A DNA stretch of 64,000 bases from Arcuatula senhousia (Eukaryota > Mollusca > Bivalvia > Mytilida > Mytilidae), in the NCBI GenBank assembly GCA_963971305.1, contig OZ020305.1, positions 44,279,717 through 44,343,716 on the forward strand, in the 5' to 3' direction. The notes under the pieces are model-generated. The model searched no databases. It was not told the origin of the DNA and saw only the letters and a program-made list of their open reading frames with translations. Below are positions 47,014 to 59,700 of this stretch, piece by piece. A program made the translations under genes and the position numbers. Positions within the stretch are counted from its first letter, which is position 1. The number at the start of each line of letters is the position of its first letter.

Positions 47014-47426
47014 TGCATACATGTGACGGATCTGTGATGACAAAGCTGGAGATTTTGATTTTTTTGGCTGGAGATTGGACCAAAAAGCGGGAGATTTTCA
47101 AAGCTCATTAAAATTGCATTTCGTTGCTAGCGTGTGCAAGATATGCATGGCTTCACTGATTAATCTCAAACTGTTAATACAATCATTAGGTCAATTATGG
47201 CAATAAACCTTTAATTAACACCTTTACCTATTAAATTGACGTCTACCTAATTGACGAACCCCTAAAACAACGGAAATGTTTTATGACTGAACAATTAAAA
47301 GGTCTATAAAACTAAAATTTTGTCATGTCTTGAAAAGCGGGAGATTACGCATTAAGTCAGGAGAACGGAAGATGGATAAAAAAGTCGGGAGATTTGGTCT
47401 CCCGGCGGGAGAATCACATGTATGCA
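47014..47426. mobile_element. TGCATACATGTGA TIR element with GGGAGATT repeats, next to the DYNC2I2 3' end
   Basis: TGCATACATGTGA opens it and TCACATGTATGCA closes it. Inside, CGGGAGATT or a near form occurs about five times on the plus strand. It ends 97 bp from the dynein poly(A) signal. Confidence 0.75.
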
Positions 47427-47522
47427 CAAGACCTTGAATACTGTCCAACTGACTGGTATAGGTGGCTTTTGCAACACATTGTAGGCAATATCAGTAAAAG
47501 GTAGAATTTTATAACAAGATAT

Positions 47523-47528
47523 TTTATT
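47523..47528 (-). terminator. Candidate poly(A) signal of DYNC2I2
   Basis: AATAAA on the minus strand, about 51 bp after the stop codon. An alternative AATAAA spans the stop at 47577-47583. No transcript end can be seen from sequence alone. Confidence 0.5.
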
Positions 47529-47578
47529 AACATTTATCACAGGATTGAAATGGACGGAGGATGTCTAGAACCAGAGAT

Positions 47579-47711
47579 TTATTGTTCCACAGCTATGTCT
47601 ACCAGGCTGTTTAATACATCTGTTTCCTTGTTCTGAACTGTCTTTAACTCTTCACTAAGTCTGAACACATGCACTGTTCCATTACCATCACCAGTAGCTA
47701 AAAGCTGAGGT
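47579..47711 (-). CDS. DYNC2I2: DYNC2I2 last coding exon h (133 bp)
   Basis: Encodes [18 protein letters not shown] and an acidic C-terminal tail ending VEQ and TAA. The acceptor is CTTTTCAG. An AATAAA overlaps the stop codon itself, and a second AATAAA lies about 55 bp downstream. Confidence 0.95.
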
Positions 47712-50700
47712 CTGAAAAGATTGAAATTAAATTTGTTATACAACATAATGGAGTGTCTAATCTAATGGTCAGGTAATGGTTTAAGGAGGTTCAATAACAT
47801 AATGGGTACAATTTTGAAAGGTTATTCTTCATTATCTAACTATCTTGAGAACTGGTTCATTTTCATTTTCCTACATTTAATGAAAAATATACTGACAAAA
47901 AATCAACAAGAACCATTAATTGTGTCTATGTAAGAAGAGTCTGATAAATCATAGCAGTAAAGTAATAAATATACAATCTAATACAAATTTTCAAAATGGA
48001 GATATTGGAAGTCACTTGAATAAAAATTCTGTGGGTGGTGGTATTTTCTGATAAATATACCTTGCAACATAAAGGAATATACAAGGAAGAAATGGGCAAG
48101 GTTGGTCCAAAGAAAAAGTGCCTTCCAATTCCCCCTTACAACTATTTCTGAAATAGCCTCAAACAAACTTACTGTTGTGAATTAAATTGACAGGTAAAAA
48201 CAGGACTCTTTTTTGTACTAGCTTCTAATTTTAGCATTGGAACAGTCTGGTCCCCTTTCAGATCATACAAGAGCAGGAAACCAGTCTCTGTTGTTGCTGC
48301 AAATAATGTGGGTCTGACTGGTGACCACTTGGTGGAGAAAATGAATCCCTCACCAGGTTCAATTGTCATCACTGGAGGTTTCTGAAAGACAGAGATACTG
48401 GATGGTTGGAATTATCTAATTAACAAAATATATAAGCATTGGTTGAATATTGATAAATAAGCAAATGAGTTTCAGAGACATCATCATGAAAAGCCCAAAC
48501 TGTCAACTGCTTGCCTGAAAAAACCTTGCTTTTTCAGTGTTATTATTTGGTTCATAAAAATCAACCATTAAGTGTGAATCAAAATATTCATAATAACAAT
48601 GATAATAGTGCATTTTATTTATGTTTTAAACTCAAAATACTTACATGTTGAAAAATTGTCCTTTACAGTTCTGTTTACTAGCTATGATAATATATCATTT
48701 CATACACTTTAATATGCAATATTGATAACATTTCATAAAGATTTCAGATACCTGTCAGACAGAAATTTGAGATTTTTACATTTTACAGACCTGTAACATT
48801 GTGTATAATCTAATGGTCTGATCCATAGAAGAGCTAAGGAAAGCGTTTCTGTGGAATGGAGAGAACTCTGCCGAGTACACAGGGCCGTAGTGAGGGTTGT
48901 AGGTAAAAGTCACTGGAGATCTCAAAGGTACTGATGATATTACATGACCTGGAATAGATATGGTGTTTTACAAAATTTTAATTATGCTACAAATACAAAA
49001 TAGGATCAAGCTGGATGCCAATTAAAACTGTGACAAGATTGTCATAAAAAAGTTTATGACTTTGCAGGATGTAGGACAAACATGTTAGAATTTATTAAAC
49101 TTAAATCTTAAAATGCATAAATGTCATATTTATCTGATTACAATTTGTAGAAATATTATGATAACTTTTACTTAACTTTTATTTTGATTTGAAAATCCCT
49201 TATTAACACAATGTCATAAAACTTTAAGTGTAAATGGTAAACTTTTCCTGTTGAGCATTAAGTTGTCAGCTTAAAATCTTAAACATTGTTAAATAAGGTA
49301 TTAGCAATCAGTAAAAAAAATGTTTAAACAATGCTAACTAGTACAATAGTAAAATATAATTTTCAACAAAAAAAATAGCTTTGAATAAGTATTCTAAATA
49401 TCAAAAATAACAGCTGAAACAATAACTCTCTATACCTGTATAATGATGATATAGTCCTTGAATAAAAATTTATTTGATTTGAATATGAATATTTGAAACT
49501 AAGATAAATAAACTAGAGGCTCCCAGGAGCCTGAATCGCTCACCTGATCTCTTATGCCAAAGTTTGAATAAATTTCACAAACTTTCAAGTATACAAAGTT
49601 GCAAAACAATCCTTTCAGTGGTTTCAGATAAGATTTTTGGAAATCAGTTTAAATTAATAGAAAAAACAGTTAAAGGGCAATAACTACTGTAAGGACCTTT
49701 TGATGCTGAACAAGAAAATTTGCTTCCGATTTTCTTTATCTCTTTTACTTTTTGAGTTATAAGCCAAAAACAATGGTTTGACCCCCCTGTTCTATTTTTA
49801 GCAAAGGCCGCCATGTTGGTTGGTCAACATGTATATAATTCACAAACTTGGTAGAGGACATCCTAAAGATCATGTATACCAAGTATCAATGCAATCCCTT
49901 CAGTGGTTTTAGAGAAGAAGATTTTTGAAAATCAGTGTAAATTAATGGAAAAAAAACAGTTAAAGGGGAATAACTCTTAAACGGCTGATCTGACAATTTA
50001 GACCCTGAAAATCACTTTTGTAGATCTCAATGAGCTAAACAATTTAGCAATGCTAACTTTTCCTCTAGCTCTAACGGTTTTCAAGATATTGTCCAAAAAC
50101 TGCAAAAATGGTCAAATTTGATGATTAAAGGGCAATAACTCTTATAAGGAGTCGTTTCACAACTTCGACTCAACAAAGAGATTCGTAGAGCTTTTGATGC
50201 TGAACAAGGAGGGTTGCTTCGGATTTTCTCTATCTCTTATACTTTTTGAGTTATAAGGGTGCAAGGTATAGTTTTGCAAAGTGACGTCATCAGATGAAAG
50301 CAACATCACCTTCATGCTTGAATGGAAATAAGATATTTTCCTGTAATATGGACATCTATATATCAATAAAAAGCTGAAATTCACCTCTTTTTAATGGAAC
50401 CTGCCTAGTAAAATTATTCATATTAGAATATTTTATCAAAACTGTCCAAAATGAACAAAATAGGGGGTGTTTTGTGTAAAATTTATGGGTGTCATCCCAT
50501 TTCTGAGGCTAAATTCCACTGCCTTGTGGGAAAATTTCAAGTCAAAATAATAAATCGCTTGAAAGAGCATGTCACTAAGAGCAAAAATTGGGAACAAAAA
50601 GGGTACGCTTTCCAGCTCTAAAGAAAAATATTTTTGTTTACCTGAAAAGTGTCATTTTGACATCTGCAAATATGGCGGGATTTATAGTTGTCTCCCTTCA

Positions 50701-53700
50701 CACTGAAGTGCTTATCAAAATTTTTTTTAAAAGAAAATAAACCTGTTGTGGCATTTTTAATACAAAAATATATCTAAACAATCATAAAAGTTTAAAATAT
50801 TTCATGATTTTCACTTCAGGTATATGAATAGACAGGGATTCCCTTACCTGTGGTCAATGTATTTGGTAAAACTCACTAGTATTTTGTACGAAACTGTGTC
50901 TTGCATCGTTTAAAGCATTATGATGCATGAATTCTCTGATGAATGCAAATTTTTCTGTTTCGGTATCTCATTGCGAACACAATGGTACCTTATTTTTGTC
51001 GTTGTGATAAAAAATAGCGAAAACATACAGATTCTCATACAAGACCTTGCGATGAAGATTTTTGAGTTTTTTGCATTCATGAACTGTTTTAAGCTGAAAT
51101 GTGAAGCTTATATCAATACTATGCTTTTTAAACAATTTAACATAATTATCATAATAAAAATAATATTGTGATGGCAATTAAACATAATTAATCTAAAAAA
51201 ACATTCAAAGGGATTTTTTTTCACCTAGTTTTGCCATGAAATAGGGTCATTTTAAGTTTATTTTAGAATTTGGGTATTACAGATGGCTTGTGCAATACCC
51301 ATTTAACATACTTTACTAGCTAAATGTAAAAAAGAGCATCTAACTGTATACATGTGGTAGATGGTTAATGATAATTTTTAGTTTTATGTACTATAAATGG
51401 TTTCTAAGTCACATATTGTTCCATCTGTGAATGCGAAAGACATGAAACGTCGCAAAAGTATGAAATGACGTCACATATTGCATAATGACTTCGAGTGTTT
51501 TACTGGTTACTATGGAGTTTTCATGAGAATTATGAATGTTACTAAGCCAAAATTGTACCAAAACATTGGTCTTGTGTATGTAAACAAATTGACAATTGTA
51601 TCCAAGACCAAAATAAACCAAGTAGACCCTAAAAATGATTCATAAAGTAAGTATATATGCCTTTAAAGGGTGCAAGGTATAGTTTTGCAAAGTGACGTCA
51701 TCAGATGAAAGCAACATCACCTTCATGCTTGAATGGAAATAAGATATTTTCCTGTAATATGGACATCTATATATCAATAAAAAGCTGAAATTCACCTCTT
51801 TTTAATGGAACCTGCCTAGTAAAATTATTCATATTAGAATATTTTATCAAAACTGTCCAAAATGAACAAAATAGGGGGTGTTTTGTGTAAAATTTATGGG
51901 TGTCATCCCATTTCTGAGGCTAAATTCCACTGCCTTGTGGGAAAATTTCAAGTCAAAATAATAAATCGCTTGAAAGAGCATGTCACTAAGAGCAAAAATT
52001 GGGAACAAAAAGGGTACGCTTTCCAGCTCTAAAGAAAAATATTTTTGTTTACCTGAAAAGTGTCATTTTGACATCTGCAAATATGGCGGGATTTATAGTT
52101 GTCTCCCTTCACACTGAAGTGCTTATCAAAATTTTTTTTAAAAGAAAATAAACCTGTTGTGGCATTTTTAATACAAAAATATATCTAAACAATCATAAAA
52201 GTTTAAAATATTTCATGATTTTCACTTCAGGTATATGAATAGACAGGGATTCCCTTACCTGTGGTCAATGTATTTGGTAAAACTCACTAGTATTTTGTAC
52301 GAAACTGTGTCTTGCATCGTAAGCCAAAATCAATGGTCTGACCCCCCTGTTCTATTTTTAGCAACGGCGGCCATGTTGGTTGGTCAACATGTATATTATT
52401 CACAAACTCGGTAGAGGACATCCTAAAGATCATGTATACCAAGTATCAATGCAATCCCTTCAGTAGTTTTAGAGAAGAAGATTTTTGAAAATCAGTGTAA
52501 ATTAATGGAAAAAACAGTTAAAGGGGAATAACTCTTAAACAGCTGATCTGACAATTTAGACCCTGAAATCATTTTTGTAGATCTCAATGAGCTAAACAAT
52601 TCTGCAATACTAACTTTTCCTCTAGCTCTAACGGTTTTCAAGATATTGTCCAAAAACTGCAAAAATGGTCAAATTTGATGATTAAAGGGCAATAACTCTT
52701 ATAAGGAGTCGTTTCACAACTTCGACTCAACAAAGAGATTCGTAGAGCTTTTGATGCTGAACAAGGAGGGTTGCTTCGGATTTTCTCTATCTCTTATACT
52801 TTTTGAGTTATAAGGGTGCAAGGTATAGTTTTGCAAAGTGACGTCATCAGATGAAAGCAACATCACCTTCATGCTTGAATGGAAATAAGATATTTTCCTG
52901 TAATATGGACATCTATATATCAATAAAAAGCTGAAATTCACCTCTTTTTAATGGAACCTGCCTAGTAAAATTATTCATATTAGAATATTTTATCAAAACT
53001 GTCCAAAATGAACAAAATAGGGGGTGTTTTGTGTAAAATTTATGGGTGTCATCCCATTTCTGAGGCTAAATTCCACTGCCTTGTGGGAAAATTTCAAGTC
53101 AAAATAATAAATCGCTTGAAAGAGCATGTCACTAAGAGCAAAAATTGGGAACAAAAAGGGTACGCTTTCCAGCTCTAAAGAAAAATATTTTTGTTTACCT
53201 GAAAAGTGTCATTTTGACATCTGCAAATATGGCGGGATTTATAGTTGTCTCCCTTCACACTGAAGTGCTTATCAAAATTTTTTTTAAAAGAAAATAAACC
53301 TGTTGTGGCATTTTTAATACAAAAATATATCTAAACAATCATAAAAGTTTAAAATATTTCATGATTTTCACTTCAGGTATATGAATAGACAGGGATTCCC
53401 TTACCTGTGGTCAATGTATTTGGTAAAACTCACTAGTATTTTGTACGAAACTGTGTCTTGCATCGTTTAAAGCATTATGATGCATGAATTCTCTGATGAA
53501 TGCAAATTTTTCTGTTTCGGTATCTCATTGCGAACACAATGGTACCTTATTTTTGTCGTTGTGATAAAAAATAGCGAAAACATACAGATTCTCATACAAG
53601 ACCTTGCGATGAAGATTTTTGAGTTTTTTGCATTCATGAACTGTTTTAAGCTGAAATGTGAAGCTTATATCAATACTATGCTTTTTAAACAATTTAACAT

Positions 53701-56700
53701 AATTATCATAATAAAAATAATATTGTGATGGCAATTAAACATAATTAATCTAAAAAAACATTCAAAGGGATTTTTTTTCACCTAGTTTTGCCATGAAATA
53801 GGGTCATTTTAAGTTTATTTTAGAATTTGGGTATTACAGATGGCTTGTGCAATACCCATTTAACATACTTTACTAGCTAAATGTAAAAAAGAGCATCTAA
53901 CTGTATACATGTGGTAGATGGTTAATGATAATTTTTAGTTTTATGTACTATAAATGGTTTCTAAGTCACATATTGTTCCATCTGTGAATGCGAAAGACAT
54001 GAAACGTCGCAAAAGTATGAAATGACGTCACATATTGCATAATGACTTCGAGTGTTTTACTGGTTACTATGGAGTTTTCATGAGAATTATGAATGTTACT
54101 AAGCCAAAATTGTACCAAAACATTGGTCTTGTGTATGTAAACAAATTGACAATTGTATCCAAGACCAAAATAAACCAAGTAGACCCTAAAAATGATTCAT
54201 AAAGTAAGTATATATGCCTTTAAAGGGTGCAAGGTATAGTTTTGCAAAGTGACGTCATCAGATGAAAGCAACATCACCTTCATGCTTGAATGGAAATAAG
54301 ATATTTTCCTGTAATATGGACATCTATATATCAATAAAAAGCTGAAATTCACCTCTTTTTAATGGAACCTGCCTAGTAAAATTATTCATATTAGAATATT
54401 TTATCAAAACTGTCCAAAATGAACAAAATAGGGGGTGTTTTGTGTAAAATTTATGGGTGTCATCCCATTTCTGAGGCTAAATTCCACTGCCTTGTGGGAA
54501 AATTTCAAGTCAAAATAATAAATCGCTTGAAAGAGCATGTCACTAAGAGCAAAAATTGGGAACAAAAAGGGTACGCTTTCCAGCTCTAAAGAAAAATATT
54601 TTTGTTTACCTGAAAAGTGTCATTTTGACATCTGCAAATATGGCGGGATTTATAGTTGTCTCCCTTCACACTGAAGTGCTTATCAAAATTTTTTTTAAAA
54701 GAAAATAAACCTGTTGTGGCATTTTTAATACAAAAATATATCTAAACAATCATAAAAGTTTAAAATATTTCATGATTTTCACTTCAGGTATATGAATAGA
54801 CAGGGATTCCCTTACCTGTGGTCAATGTATTTGGTAAAACTCACTAGTATTTTGTACGAAACTGTGTCTTGCATCGTAAGCCAAAATCAATGGTCTGACC
54901 CCCCTGTTCTATTTTTAGCAACGGCGGCCATGTTGGTTGGTCAACATGTATATTATTCACAAACTCGGTAGAGGACATCCTAAAGATCATGTATACCAAG
55001 TATCAATGCAATCCCTTCAGTAGTTTTAGAGAAGAAGATTTTTGAAAATCAGTGTAAATTAATGGAAAAAACAGTTAAAGGGGAATAACTCTTAAACAGC
55101 TGATCTGACAATTTAGACCCTGAAATCATTTTTGTAGATCTCAATGAGCTAAACAATTCTGCAATACTAACTTTTCCTCTAGCTCTAACGGTTTTCAAGA
55201 TATTGTCCAAAAACTGCAAAAATGGTCAAATTTGATGATTATAGAGCAATAACTCCTATAGGGAGTCGTTTCACAACTTCGACTCAATGGAGAGATTCGT
55301 AGAGCTTTTGATGCTGAACAAGGAAGGTTGCTTCGGATTTTCTCTATCTGTCATACTTTTTGAGTTATAAGCCAAAAACAATGGTCTGACCCCCCTATTC
55401 TATTTTTAGCAACGGTGGCCATGTTGGTTGGTCAACATGTATATAATTCACAAACTTGGTAGAGGACATCCTAAAGATCATGTATACCAAGTATCAATGC
55501 AATCCCTTCAGTAGTTTTAGAGAAGAAGATTTTTGAAAATCAGTGTAAATTAATGGAAAAAACAGTTAAAGGGGAATAACTCTTAAACGGCTGATCTGAC
55601 AATTTAGACCCTGAAATCATTTTTGTAGATCTCAATGAGCTAAACAATTCTGCAATGCTAACTTTTCCTCTAGCTCTAACGGTTTTCAAGATATTGTCCA
55701 AAAACTGCAAAAATGGTCAAATTTGATGATTAAAGGGCAATAACTCCTATAAGGAGTCATTTCACAAATTCGACTCAATGGAGAGATTCGTAGAGCTTTT
55801 GATGCTGAACAAGGAAGGTTGCTTCGGATTTTCTCTATCTCTTATACTTTATGAGTTATAGGCCAAAAACAATGGTCTGACCCCCCTGTTCTATTTTTAG
55901 CAATGGCGGCCATGTTGGTTGGTCGACATGTATATAATTCACAAACTTGGTAGAGGACATCCTAAAGATCATGTATACCAAGTATCAATGCAATCCCTTC
56001 AGTGGTTTCAGAGAAGAAGATCTTTGAAGAAAAGTTAACGGACGGACGGACGACGGACGACGGACGACGGACGGACGACGGACGCTTAACGATGACAATA
56101 GCTCACATGACCCTTTGGGTCAGGTGAGCTAAAAACTGGCTGCTTCTATGATATACAAGCTTTTATGAATGTAATATAAACGTAATCATAATCATTTGGA
56201 AATAGAAGAAAGTCATGTAATTGATCGATGATCTTTTATGCAAAGTTACAAAAGAATTTATTAATCAATTACAGGTGTGACAGAGTCGGTAATCCTTGCC
56301 AATCTCTATTAGAAGTCAAGTAAAATCATCCTCAATGCTTTATAGAAAATACACATCTTTCATTTAAAAAAACCTTCTTTGAGATATTCCCTATATTTTT
56401 TGTGTACTTACTTCCTGCTGGTTCGCCATGAGAGTTCATTGAACATTTAAAGATGGCACCAGGTTCTGATCCAACTATAAAACTCTCTTTATTCTCACAG
56501 TTAAATGATATACTAGTAACACCAACTTCTTTGTCACCTCTCATGTTTCTGGTCTTCTTCAGTTCCTTGGGTAAACTGTTTGCCATTAGTATAAACCTTA
56601 ATGACAAAAATAACAACACCAATTAGTCATGTAAAAATTAAGTGATAAAATCTGTAAAAGTAAAACATTAGTTAAACTTAGTTAAACCAGAAAAATTAAG

Positions 56701-59700
56701 GTGATCGACAGATTTAGTCCTACCGGTAATTAAATATTAAATTTCAAGGGGTTGTGATTAGTATTTGCTGAGAAAAAATTTTCCCACCTGCATACCTTTA
56801 GACATTCACCATTTTATAGCCTGGTTTTCATTCTGTGAAATCTAGCAAAAATTAAATTGATCTTTCTAATGTTCCTTGCAAACTACCATAAATGTAAAAG
56901 ACAGTCTGGAAAGACTCTGTCACTAAGAATCTGACTCCCTTCACAGTATTGAAGTGTGTCAGATTATTGCTTTCTCAAATACATCACTATGAAAGTTTCA
57001 GATTTGTAACCTTAATAATTTTGGAGCTTAGCCTTCACTAAAACTTTTAGATGGAAGCACCTAATAAGTAAAGTTAAATGCACTATTTAGAAGGAAAACC
57101 CATGACAGTAAATAAACCTAACATAACAATACAGCTCACTTTTCAATCTCACCCCCTTATAAATGATACATTTACTTGGCTTTATTATATCCAAGTGCTA
57201 CAAAGCAATATTGATGTCACCACCACTTAATCATTACAGCTATTTAATGATCGGGCAAGGTTACATAGCTTAATGAAATATCACATTGGCGATCCATAAA
57301 AAAAATCATATAAAAGTACAGTACCTATCACTCTATTTAGTTCTACTCTGGAACAAAACAATAAATAAACTCCTTTTTATTCTAATAGCTATCAACCAGC
57401 TATGGAAGACAAAATATCATATGTACTTTAAATGGTTTATTGCTTTGGATGAAACTGCTATAAATAGTACAGTTTGTAAACCAAGGTAAAGGGGTATAAT
57501 TCAATATCAAATAAAGGAATTTGGAAATGAAATAATATTTGCTTTGAAAAAAAAAATACTATCACTTGTATTTGAGGAAATAAAGACATAAATATAGGTT
57601 GAAATCAGGAAAAATTCTATAGACTTAGTTTTTTCTTGCCATGGAAATAAAAATAGCAAGTAAAGTGACTGTTTATTAATTGTTAAAGTGTTTTAACTCA
57701 AATGTCTCTGATGAGTCTTTATTCAGACACACTTTAAAATTGATAGACTGAGTGACACTTTGTTGCAAATTTGTTTTTAATCAAAGAAAACATTTAACAC
57801 ACATTTTTACTTAAAAAACTAATATAATTTAATATTACATATGGTGTGTTAATTCCTAATTTTAATTGGTCCATACAGACCATGTCCCTCAAAAATATTC
57901 TGAGTATTAGTTCTATTTTTCAAGCATATTTAATACATATTACTATTTTTAAAGCATATTTAAGGCTTGTTTCTATTTATAAAGCATATTTAAGGCTTGT
58001 TACTATTTTTAACTTTAGCATATTTAAGGCTTGTTTCTAAAAATAGAATCAAATATAGTTCAATTTGTTGACCAAACAAAAATGTCTGATCCAGTAATAT
58101 GTAAATATACATTGTGGTTGTTGGAAAAGGCTTTTGGAAAGAGCAAGATAATTTCTGTTTTCAATTAATGTTTATTTCAGTCTTCTTCTGTCAACTGTGA
58201 CGTCATAACATAGCGACGTCATCAGCCGGGGTTACTGTAAATTATTGTTGACATTGAATTCCGGCGACAATTCTAATAATATATTTTTATTTTTTTGAAT
58301 TCTTCTATTACCATCAATGAGTAAATATTATAAAATGCAGTTTGTTTATTCTAAATTTAAATTTAGACAAATTCATATGTAATATAACAATTACAGACTC
58401 TTTACTCTGTCAATACGTATTATATGGACCTGTAGAAAAATATTGACCTCGGACTTCGTCCTCAGTCAATATTTTTCTCCACGGTCCATATAACTACGTA
58501 TTGACCTCCTAAAAAGTCCATAATTGATAATATTTTTTTATGCAATCATGGAAGCCAACTAAGTAATTTATAGAGAGTGGGACCAGTTATTATTCCCTCC
58601 AATGGGTACCTTAGGTATACAAGGTTTTTTGTGTGGTCAAAAATGAAAAAGAACATTGTTGGCCTAGGTCTTTTTGTCAATAATCTGAATGATAAAATAA
58701 AAGTGTAGTTTTTAAACTAGTTTGCACATCCAAAATGTTTCTTGTTCTGTCAAAAGACAAGAGGCTCCCAGGAGCCTAAATCACTCACCTGGTCTTGATG
58801 TCAACCCAATATTTTGTAGAGCTAAATGAGCAGACCACTTAAGCAAGCAAAAGTTTTTCTTTATCTACTATTGTTTTCATTCTAAAGGCCAAAAACACGA
58901 AAAACCGTTATTTTAGGGGCCATAACCCCCATAAGGAGTCATCTGACAACTTCGACCCTATGGAGACTTTTGTAGAGCTTTATGCGCTGAACATTTAAGC
59001 AAGCAACAGCTTTTCTCTATCTGCTATAGTTTTCATTCCATAGGCAAAAACATGAAAAAGGTTATTTTAGGGGCTGTAACCCCTATTAAAGGTCATCTGA
59101 CAACTTCGATCCTATTGAGACTTTTGGTGAGCTAAATGAGCTGAACATTTAAGCAAGCAACAGCTTTTCTCTATCTGCCATAGTTTTCATTCTATAGGCC
59201 AAAAACATGAAAAAGGTTATTTTAGGGGCCGTAACCCCTATTAAGGGTCATCTGACAACTTAGATCCTATTGAAACTTTTGTAAAGCTAATCAAACTGAA
59301 CATTTAAGCAAGCAACAACTTTTCTCTATCTGCTATAGTTTTCATTCTATAGGCCAAAAACATGAAAAAACATCATTGTAGGGGCCGTAACCCCTATAAG
59401 GCGTCATCTGACAACTTCGACCCTATGGAGACTTTTGTACAGCTATATTAGCTGAACATTTAAGCAAGCAACAGCTTCTCTCTTTCTGCAATAGTTTTCA
59501 TTCCATAGGCCAAAAACATGAAAAAAACATTATTTCAGGGGCCGTAACCCTTATAAGGAGTCATCTGACAACTTCGACCCTATGGAGACTTTTGTAGAGC
59601 TTAATGAGCTGAACATTTAAGCAAGCAACAGCTTTTCTCTATCTGCAATAGTTTTCATAGTACTATAGGGCAAAAACATGAAAAAAACGCTATTTTTCAC

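Larger units (their letters stand above)
49760..56030 (+). repeat. 490 bp satellite units, four full and one partial
   Basis: Units start at about 49760, 52320, 54877, 55368 and 55862. Landmarks are CTGACCCCCCTGTTCTATTT, GCGGCCATGTTGGTTGG, CATCCTAAAGATCATGTATA and GCAATAACTC. Units 1 and 2 are each followed by a copy of the 2062 bp insertion, at the same point (GAGTTATAAG). Units 2 and 3 are nearly identical. Confidence 0.85.
49515..56135 (+). mobile_element. GGCTCCCAGGAGCC / AGGTGAGCT family element, copy 2, greatly enlarged, in DYNC2I2 intron
   Basis: Starts GAGGCTCCCAGGAGCCTGAA, TCGCTCACCTG and ends in a GACGGACGACGG run (56038-56085), then AATAGCTCACATGACCC and GGTCAGGTGAGCT. The ends CTCACCTG and CAGGTGAG are inverted. 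The body is a 490 bp tandem array into which the 651-760-651 unit has entered. Confidence 0.75.

Noticed and set aside
50920..54178. Pairs of identical 69-83 codon frames
   Set aside because: Identity comes from the 2557 bp duplication, not from protein conservation; they lie in the element spacer.
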